DNA of 5,618 bases from a bacterium. GTDB taxonomy: Bacteria; T1Sed10-126. Shown piece after piece: positions 1 through 4,623 of the stretch (position 1 is the first letter of the stretch; each line of letters begins with the position of its first letter). Location of the stretch: contig PWHN01000045.1 of NCBI GenBank assembly GCA_003554945.1, positions 1 to 5,618 of the forward strand. The letters run 5' to 3'. Position numbers and translations under genes: made by a program. The notes under the pieces were generated by a model. That model had not been told where the DNA came from. It searched no databases and saw nothing but the letters and a program-made list of their open reading frames with translations.

Positions 1-185
1 ACATGAACTTCCTTCTCGGTAATTAAAATTCGGGGTGAAGTATGCACTAATATCAGACTGCTTTATTTAAACAGAAATTCACAAAATGTTAATCACACGA
101 TGGTTGGATTAGGAATCACTAGAAGGTGTTGTAAAACTGAGGAATTTATTGAAAACTTTCCGGATATACTGTAATCTTCAAGTGG

Positions 186-289
186 GGAAGTGTGAAAGTT
201 GGAAAGTTGGAAAGTTGGAAAGTTGGGAAGTGTGAAAGTGTGAAAGTTGGGAAGTGTGAAAGTGTGAAAGTTGGAAAGTGGGAAAGCTA
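186..289 (+). repeat. 8-bp tandem repeat array, 13 units (GAAAGTTG family)
   Basis: Thirteen contiguous units of exactly 8 bp with consensus GRAAGTKK. In order: GGAAGTGT, four GAAAGTTG, GGAAGTGT, GAAAGTGT, GAAAGTTG, GGAAGTGT, GAAAGTGT, GAAAGTTG, GAAAGTGG and a decayed GAAAGCTA. Positions 178-185 (TCAAGTGG) look like a fourteenth, degenerate unit. A three-unit block is duplicated exactly, giving a 24-bp higher-order repeat at 222-245 and 246-269. The phase never slips and the + strand is purine-rich. The same family recurs after moeA. Function is unknown; replication slippage or repair-template copying would produce this pattern. Confidence 0.95.
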
Positions 290-298
290 CTAAAAAGC

Positions 299-321
299 GT
301 GCAGGTATGCACAATTGTGCA
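299..321. promoter_or_regulatory. Nested inverted repeat before moaA, with a perfect 14-bp palindrome
   Basis: TGCACAATTGTGCA at 308-321 equals its own reverse complement. Its left arm TGCAC (308-312) also pairs with an upstream GTGCA (299-303) across a 4-base GGTA loop. Two overlapping, mutually exclusive dyads therefore share one arm, and GTGCAG occurs as a direct repeat at 299-304 and 317-322. The palindrome ends 5 bases before the GGAGG of moaA. It could be an operator for a dimeric regulator or an RNA hairpin affecting translation. I cannot match it to a known regulator. The symmetry is certain; the role is inferred. Confidence 0.5.
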
Positions 322-326
322 GAAGT

Positions 327-331
327 GGAGG
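327..331 (+). promoter_or_regulatory. Ribosome binding site that sets the moaA TTG start
   Basis: GGAGG (within AGTGGAGGAAG) lies 10 bases before the TTG at 342. The other in-frame TTG, at 315, has no such sequence upstream, sits inside the palindrome at 308-321, and would place this motif inside the coding region. This favours 342 as the start. Confidence 0.75.
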
Positions 332-341
332 AAGTAAAGAT

Positions 342-1325
342 TTGGAACAATTAGCAGACGGTTTTGGACGTATTCACGACTATCTACGTATTTCGGTTAC
401 TGATCGCTGTAATCTGCGCTGCCGGTATTGTATGCCGCCCGGGGGTATAGATGCAGCCACGCGTGAAGAGCTACTTTCATACGAGGAGTTATTTCGCATA
501 GCCCGGGTGCTGGCGAAAAGAGGAGTAAATAAGGTGCGTGTGACCGGCGGGGAGCCTTTTGTACGCCGCGATTTACCGTTACTTTTTGCTAAACTTTCAC
601 AGATACCCGAGCTGGAAAGACTGGCCGTAACCACCAATGGCCAGTTGATCGGCAGACACCTTGAGGATTTACGAAATGAAACCAGATTGAGCCGTATAAA
701 CTTCAGTCTCGACAGTCTTGACCCGGAACGATATCGGCGCGTGACCCGCGGTGGCAAATTGAAACCGGTGCTTGAAAGTATAGACCGGGCGCTGGAGCTT
801 GGATTCAAGGTTAAGGTAAATACAGTCGCCCTGTCCGGGCTGGACGAAGTGGAACTGAAAGAATTTTTAGAATTCATAAGTAGTCGGGATCTGACGCTTA
901 GATTTATTGAATTTATGCCGCTCTGTGGAGAAGGCTGGAGCGCCGACGATTTTTATCCACTTGAAAGGTTAAGACGTAATCTGCTTCAAAATTTTGAAAT
1001 TATTGAACAGGGACAGTTCTACAGGCCGGCTGGAGCAGAGGGCAAGATTGGATTTATCGGCTCGCTCAGTGAGTCTTTCTGTGGTAATTGTTCGCGACTT
1101 CGGATCTCCAGCCGTGGAGAAATTTATTCCTGTCTCTTCTCAGCGTCAGGCCGATCAATCCGGGAGTTGCTGCGTTCCGGAGTCAGTGACGACGAACTGG
1201 CCGCTTCTGTGGAAGCGGCGCTGGCCGATAAAAATTATGAAAATTCAGTGCCAGCTCCGGAAGAGGGAAATTTTGACAAATTTAGTCCCGAAGACTATGG
1301 ATTCATAAGACAAAAGGGTGGGTAA
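342..1325 (+). CDS. moaA: GTP 3',8-cyclase MoaA (radical SAM, Moco biosynthesis step 1)
   Basis: MoaA converts GTP to 3',8-cyclo-7,8-dihydro-GTP, which MoaC turns into cyclic pyranopterin monophosphate; it is cytosolic and oxygen-sensitive. With the TTG start at 342 the protein has 327 residues, normal for the family. The N-terminal radical SAM motif C-x3-C-x2-C is C23, C27 and C30 (CNLRCRYC) after the typical GFGRIHDYLRISVTDR. GGEPFVRRDL (69-78), TTNG (97-100), SLDSLDPERY (122-131) and RFIEFMPL (187-194) follow. The C-terminal cluster motif C-x2-C-x13-C is C247, C250 and C264, with the R-x-R that contacts GTP between (SRLRIS). The protein ends in the conserved Gly-Gly tail needed for catalysis. 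All catalytic elements are present, so it should be active. The next gene, moeA, overlaps or abuts it, so the two are probably cotranscribed. A longer form from TTG 315 is possible but less likely. Confidence 0.97.
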   Translation: MEQLADGFGRIHDYLRISVTDRCNLRCRYCMPPGGIDAATREELLSYEELFRIARVLAKRGVNKVRVTGGEPFVRRDLPLLFAKLSQIPELERLAVTTNGQLIGRHLEDLRNETRLSRINFSLDSLDPERYRRVTRGGKLKPVLESIDRALELGFKVKVNTVALSGLDEVELKEFLEFISSRDLTLRFIEFMPLCGEGWSADDFYPLERLRRNLLQNFEIIEQGQFYRPAGAEGKIGFIGSLSESFCGNCSRLRISSRGEIYSCLFSASGRSIRELLRSGVSDDELAASVEAALADKNYENSVPAPEEGNFDKFSPEDYGFIRQKGG

Positions 1326-2556
1326 TGTGGGTCTGGCGGAGTTAAATACAATCGAGGAAATGAAAAATTTAATAGATACGGTGGAAGTAAAAAAAACTGT
1401 GGAGTCGCTTCAGGTTACTGAGACGCCAGGCAGGGTGCTGGCAGAAGATCTAAAAGCCAGAGATCCACTGCCCCGTTTTGATCAGTCAGCGATGGATGGT
1501 TATGCAGTACAAGCGTCTGATTTAGTAAGTGCCGGTGTAGAATCTCCCGTAGAATTAAAGTTGAAAAATGAAGTAGCAGCCGGCGATGATCCGAAGTTTG
1601 AACTAAACCCCGGAGAAACAGCTCGAATATTTACGGGAGCGCCGGTGCCGTCGGGAGCGGACGCGGTTGTGATTCAAGAGAAAGTGGAGGGGTCGTCCGG
1701 GCGGGTGCAGTTTTTTGAGCCGGTCGAGGCCGGTGCTAATATACGTTATCGTGGGGGGGAGATAGAGCCGGGCAAGACGCTTTTGTCAGCCGGCCAACCA
1801 CTTTCACCGCCGGGAGTAGGGCTGGCTCTTTCCCAGGGGGTAGAGATGGTAAAGGTCTATCGCCGACCTTCTGCGGCGGTGCTATCAACTGGAGAAGAGC
1901 TTGTTCCTCCGACGACAGAGCCGGGGCCAGGGGAGAAACGTGACAGCAGCAATATAACCCTGGTCAAAGAGTTAGAACCGCTGGTCGATGAAGTAGATAG
2001 CAAACGGGTTGGTGATAGGCCGGCAAAGATCAAAACAATTTTAAGTAATTACCTTGATAATTATGATGTTGTTTTTACGCTGGGGGGAGTTTCAGTGGGG
2101 GAGAAAGATTATGTGCCGGGAGTGCTGGAAGAGCTGGGGGTTGAGAAGTTAGCCCATGGTGTTTTTCAAAAACCGGGCAAACCGCTTTGGTTTGGCCGCC
2201 GCGGGGAGACTTTTGTTTTTGGCTTACCCGGTAACCCGGTTTCGTCCCTTGCCTGCTTTTATCTCTACGCTTACAATTTATTGCGTCGAATTGCCGGTTA
2301 TGAGTCTAAATACGCCGGTTTACGCGAGGGTGTAACAAGGCTGGATAGTCGTTTCGATAAGGAGACAGCCCGCTCTCGTTTGGCCTGGGCCCGAACCTGG
2401 AGTAAAAACCATGATTTGCGGAGCAGGCTGCTTGATTGTCAAGAGTCGCACATGTTAACCGGCCCGGCAAAGGCGGATAGTCTCGTCTATTTGCCCGGTA
2501 ACCGGGAAAGTATCGGCACAGATGAGCCACTGCGGGTTTATTTTTTACCTTGGTAG
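1318..2556 (+). CDS. moeA: Molybdopterin molybdenumtransferase MoeA
   Basis: MoeA inserts molybdate into adenylated molybdopterin to give active Moco. The 412 residues match the usual length. Domain order is normal: linker and catalytic segment DPLPRFDQSAMDGYA (49-63, with the family's catalytic Asp at D60), ARIFTGAPVPSGADAVVIQE (102-121), LSTGEEL (189-195), then the MoCF-type molybdopterin-binding domain with GGVSVGEKD (256-264), QKPGKPLWFG (284-293) and GLPGNPVSS (302-310), and a C-terminal beta domain (about 335-412). At the family's RGED-like position it reads RGGE (145-148), a Glu where Asp is usual. The GTG at 1318 overlaps the moaA stop by 8 bases. A second GTG at 1327, just after that stop and 4 bases behind GGTGGG, is equally plausible and would shorten the protein by 3 residues. 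Tight linkage indicates one moaA-moeA transcript with coupled translation. Confidence 0.96.
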   Translation: MGNVGLAELNTIEEMKNLIDTVEVKKTVESLQVTETPGRVLAEDLKARDPLPRFDQSAMDGYAVQASDLVSAGVESPVELKLKNEVAAGDDPKFELNPGETARIFTGAPVPSGADAVVIQEKVEGSSGRVQFFEPVEAGANIRYRGGEIEPGKTLLSAGQPLSPPGVGLALSQGVEMVKVYRRPSAAVLSTGEELVPPTTEPGPGEKRDSSNITLVKELEPLVDEVDSKRVGDRPAKIKTILSNYLDNYDVVFTLGGVSVGEKDYVPGVLEELGVEKLAHGVFQKPGKPLWFGRRGETFVFGLPGNPVSSLACFYLYAYNLLRRIAGYESKYAGLREGVTRLDSRFDKETARSRLAWARTWSKNHDLRSRLLDCQESHMLTGPAKADSLVYLPGNRESIGTDEPLRVYFLPW

Positions 2557-2559
2557 TGG

Positions 2560-2623
2560 GAAAGTGTGAAAGTTGGAAAGTGTGAAAGTTGGAAAGTGGG
2601 AAAGTTAGAAAGTGGGAAAGTTA
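2560..2623 (+). repeat. 8-bp tandem repeat array, 8 units, directly after moeA
   Basis: Eight contiguous 8-bp units: GAAAGTGT, GAAAGTTG, GAAAGTGT, GAAAGTTG, GAAAGTGG, GAAAGTTA, GAAAGTGG, GAAAGTTA. They begin 3 bases after the moeA stop codon. Unit types, orientation and phase match the array at 186-289, so the moaA-moeA block is flanked by direct copies of one repeat family. The unit mix differs (alternating GT/TG, then GG/TA), so this is not a simple copy of the first array. At the 3' end it passes into AACTGAA AACCATA (2626-2639), which already resembles the 7-bp family further on. Confidence 0.95.
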
Positions 2624-2656
2624 AAAACTGAAAACCATAGAGCGGAGACCTTAAAA

Positions 2657-2690
2657 TGGATTGCGGATCGTGGTCCGCAATGACGAGCGT
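2657..2690. repeat. Palindromic intergenic element (TGGATTGCGGA...TCCGCAATGACG)
   Basis: A perfect 8-bp inverted repeat, ATTGCGGA (2660-2667) and TCCGCAAT (2674-2681), encloses a 6-base loop TCGTGG; in RNA a G-U pair extends the stem to 9 with a CGUG loop. It is flanked by TGG on the left and GACGAGCG on the right. From memory, a TGGAT-stem-loop-stem-ATGAC layout is seen in dispersed palindromic elements of several bacterial genomes. No T-run follows, so an intrinsic terminator is unlikely. It may be a member of a dispersed repeat family. Confidence 0.55.
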
Positions 2691-2756
2691 TGGGTCAAGA
2701 TCGGAAAACCGCAGTTGCGGGTTAACGTCTTAAACCGTAAAATCTTAAAGTTCGTT

Positions 2757-2777
2757 TCCAGTTTTTAGTTTCCAGTT
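2757..2777 (-). repeat. 7-bp repeats, inverted copy (3 units)
   Basis: On the minus strand this reads AACTGGA, AACTAAA, AACTGGA: three contiguous 7-bp units of the same family as the array at 2825-2887, in the opposite orientation. Its reverse complement matches 2846-2866 at 18 of 21 positions, with the three mismatches at unit positions 7, 6 and 7. The two blocks can therefore pair as a long imperfect stem across about 68 bases. Confidence 0.85.
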
Positions 2778-2824
2778 GAAACCTAACTTCAAAACAATAA
2801 ATCTGGTCGCGTGTTAAGTTCTTA

Positions 2825-2887
2825 AACTGAAAACTGGCAACTGGTAACTGGTAACTATAAACTGGTAACTGAAAACTGGCAACCGGT
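2825..2887 (+). repeat. 7-bp tandem repeat array (AACTGGT family), 9 units
   Basis: Nine contiguous 7-bp units in strict phase: AACTGAA, AACTGGC, AACTGGT, AACTGGT, AACTATA, AACTGGT, AACTGAA, AACTGGC, AACCGGT. The core AACTG varies mainly in its last two or three bases. A short array of the same family lies inverted at 2757-2777. Heptamer arrays in intergenic DNA are known elsewhere (the STRR repeats of cyanobacteria); this is an analogy in form, not a claim of relationship. No function is evident. Confidence 0.93.
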
Positions 2888-2998
2888 TGGAAGTGCAAGT
2901 AATATGAATTGTGGGTTGGGGCGGAATGACGGCTGGAAATCAAAAAACGTGCTGGTGTTAATTTTGGGTGAGTATTTCTAAATTGAGAGGTCAGGATT

Positions 2999-3760
2999 AT
3001 GGAGATTAACGAGTTGATCAGGTTAGCGCCCGGGGAAGAGAAGAAGCTCAGCATCCCCTACGCCGATATAGAATTAAGTTATGACGGAGATTCTCTGCAG
3101 TATTTTCGTCTGGACGCAGAGACGGGGGAAGTTTTAGCAGAAAAAAGTTTTTTAACCACCACAGGACGGGACGTGGAATTGAAGCTTACTCCCGTTTATC
3201 CCGACAGGCCAATAGTGTTCAAACCCGAGACGGAAGTAACTGTGCTGCCGAAAAGACGAGTCAATTTTTTTCTTACGCTACCTCTTGCCTATACGCTGCA
3301 GCTCATCCGCAGCGAAAGTAATCTTGAAGAGGTGCTTAATACGGTCCGTAAAAACACTTACTGGGGACCGCCAACCAGCGGTGTGTTAGCGTATGAGCAT
3401 CAGAGCCCCCTCTGGACAAAGGAGGAGGCGGTTTACCGGGAAGCAGCCGAGCCTGCAGCAACTGTTCCGGTGGTTTTTGTTAATCAACTGGACGACGAAT
3501 TTTTATTGAACAAACTTCTGGTACCACTGTGTGAGCTTGAAATATATTTAACCTCAAGTGGTGTACCCATTTTCAGAAGCGCCCGGGTAGAGCAGCGCGA
3601 CGAAGAAAATCAGGTTTCGCGGCCGGCGGACAGGCATCTACAGGATCTTGATTATGAACAAAAAATTTGTGATCCGCCCACTCCACCCCGTTCACTGCTG
3701 GAGAAGGTCAGTAAATTTTCGGGCTGGGGACAGCTAACGGGGGTGTTTGGAGACCGATGA
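2999..3760 (+). CDS. DUF432-family protein, unknown function
   Basis: A 253-residue cytosolic-looking protein with no signal peptide or membrane segment. I assign it to DUF432 from remembered family character: an early segment with SYDGDSLQYFRL (27-38), a middle VLPKRRVNFFLTLPLAYTLQL stretch (82-102), and a YWGPPTSGVLAYEH motif (121-134) that resembles the family's YG-P-x-x-G-x-x-x-x-Y signature. The rest looks beta-rich; the C-terminal 60 residues are charged and proline-containing (CDPPTPPRS, 224-232). The start is well supported: GAGAGG at 2985-2990 sits 8 bases before the ATG. Its stop overlaps the ATG of the MscS gene (ATGA), which implies coupled translation in similar amounts. Known DUF432 members are, as I recall, mainly archaeal and sometimes beside MscS genes. 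A role as a soluble partner or regulator of the channel is inference from context only. Confidence 0.78.
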   Translation: MEINELIRLAPGEEKKLSIPYADIELSYDGDSLQYFRLDAETGEVLAEKSFLTTTGRDVELKLTPVYPDRPIVFKPETEVTVLPKRRVNFFLTLPLAYTLQLIRSESNLEEVLNTVRKNTYWGPPTSGVLAYEHQSPLWTKEEAVYREAAEPAATVPVVFVNQLDDEFLLNKLLVPLCELEIYLTSSGVPIFRSARVEQRDEENQVSRPADRHLQDLDYEQKICDPPTPPRSLLEKVSKFSGWGQLTGVFGDR

Positions 3761-4620
3761 TATTAGTTGAAGCCGTATTTGAGAGACTGGTAGAAACAGT
3801 GGGCGACTGGTCCTGGAATCAGATAACAATAATTTTACTGACGGCAGTCTTAGGTTTTCTTATTGCCCGGGTGATAGCGAAACTGACCGGGAGACAATTT
3901 GAAAAAAAGACGGACTCTACCACCGGTATGATTGCTGAAAAAATTGTTTTTTACACTTTACTGGCGGTAGTGGGGGCAATTATTTTGAGGGAACTGGACG
4001 TAAGTCTGGGAGCTTTGCTTGCTGCGGGTGGATTTCTTGGGCTGGCCGTGGGTTTTGCAGCTCAGACCTCGGTGTCTAACATGATCAGCGGAATTTTTTT
4101 GATATTTGAGCGGCCGTTTCAGGTTGGAGACGTTCTCAGAATAGATGATAAATTTGGTGCTGTGCTGAGTATTGATCTGCTTTCTACCAAGGTGCGAACA
4201 TTTGATAACCTCTACTGGCGTATTCCAAACGAAAAAGTTTTGAAAAGCGATTTCACTACAATTACCAAGTATGATATTCGCAGGCTGGACGTCAACGCCA
4301 GTATAAGTTACGACGATGATATTGGCACGGCCCGTCAGGTTCTGCTGGAGTGTGCGCAGGAGGAGCCGTTAATACTCGGTGATCCCGAGCCAACCGTTCT
4401 AGTCACAAAGATGGCTGATTCAGGGATTGAACTGATTCTGCGCTGCTGGTTTTACAAGACCGATTTTCTGGCCGCGCAGACGGAACTTATTCAGACGGTA
4501 AAAGAACGGCTGGAAGCAGCCGGCTGTACTATTCCTTTTCCCCATCGAACGCTATATGTCCGCAACGAGGAAGACTGGCAGAAGGCAGCGGCTCTTGAAA
4601 ACGACGAGGCCGACGAGTAA
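3757..4620 (+). CDS. MscS-family mechanosensitive ion channel
   Basis: Small-conductance mechanosensitive channels open under membrane tension and release ions and solutes during hypo-osmotic shock. The 287 residues match the size of E. coli MscS (286). Predicted inner-membrane helices are TM1 about 22-43, TM2 about 58-78 and the pore-lining TM3 about 84-118, with the Ala/Gly-rich packing pattern LLAAGGFLGLAVGFAAQ (87-103), then SNMISGIFLIFERPFQVGD (107-125), the hallmark of the family. The soluble beta and alpha/beta cage domains follow (126-270), including VRTFDNLYWRIPNEKV (146-161), close to the family's R-T-x-D-N-x-x-x-x-x-P-N. The tail is acidic (ENDEADE). GGAG lies 4 bases before the start. 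The start overlaps the DUF432 stop and hypD begins 3 bases after the stop, so it sits mid-operon. MscS paralogues vary in gating and ligand; which type this is cannot be told. Confidence 0.94.
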   Translation: MILVEAVFERLVETVGDWSWNQITIILLTAVLGFLIARVIAKLTGRQFEKKTDSTTGMIAEKIVFYTLLAVVGAIILRELDVSLGALLAAGGFLGLAVGFAAQTSVSNMISGIFLIFERPFQVGDVLRIDDKFGAVLSIDLLSTKVRTFDNLYWRIPNEKVLKSDFTTITKYDIRRLDVNASISYDDDIGTARQVLLECAQEEPLILGDPEPTVLVTKMADSGIELILRCWFYKTDFLAAQTELIQTVKERLEAAGCTIPFPHRTLYVRNEEDWQKAAALENDEADE

Positions 4621-4623
4621 CTT

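Larger units (their letters stand above)
1..341. other. Gene-free leader upstream of moaA
   Basis: No convincing gene lies here. Positions 1-177 are AT-rich with stops in every forward frame; a 24-codon ATG frame at 100-174 has no ribosome binding site and no recognisable product. The minus-strand reading through 93-350 is mostly a translation of the 8-bp repeat array and is not a gene. From about 178 the leader becomes the repeat array, then a nested inverted repeat, then the moaA ribosome binding site. A TATACT at 165-170 could be a -10 box but has no matching -35 box at normal spacing, so no promoter is annotated. I recognise no Moco riboswitch. Confidence 0.7.
2557..2998. other. Gene-free spacer built largely of short repeats
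   Basis: These 442 bp between moeA and the DUF432 gene hold no credible gene on either strand; a minus-strand reading at 2722-3054 is repeat-derived and enters the DUF432 gene. The contents in order are an 8-bp array (2560-2623), a palindromic element (2657-2690), three 7-bp units in minus orientation (2757-2777), nine in plus orientation (2825-2887), a fragment GCGGAATGACGG (2921-2932) resembling the palindromic element's tail, and AAAAAACGTGCTGGT (2942-2956), which also has a near-copy before moaA. No hairpin followed by a T-run is seen, so no intrinsic terminator for moeA can be named. Confidence 0.85.

Noticed and set aside
100-174. 24-codon ATG frame ending just before the first repeat array
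   Set aside because: No ribosome binding site, no recognisable product, and an upstream in-frame stop at 4-6 excludes it being the tail of a gene from outside the window.
149-175. Possible sigma-70 promoter (TTGAAA at 149-154 with TATACT at 165-170 or TGTAAT at 170-175)
   Set aside because: Spacers of 10 or 15 bases are too short for a convincing promoter.
186-289. CRISPR array
   Set aside because: The units are 8 bp and contiguous, without spacers.
93-350. Minus-strand 85-residue reading frame with repeated NFHTFTLP-like peptides
   Set aside because: The peptide repeats are only the translation of the 8-bp DNA array; it overlaps the moaA leader and has no family resemblance.
380-877. Minus-strand 165-codon frame inside moaA
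   Set aside because: It lies entirely opposite the conserved radical SAM coding sequence; its serine/arginine-rich composition is typical of an antisense shadow.
2705-2722. Small inverted repeat CCGCAGTTGCGG as a terminator of moeA
   Set aside because: The stem is only 4-5 bp and no T-run follows.
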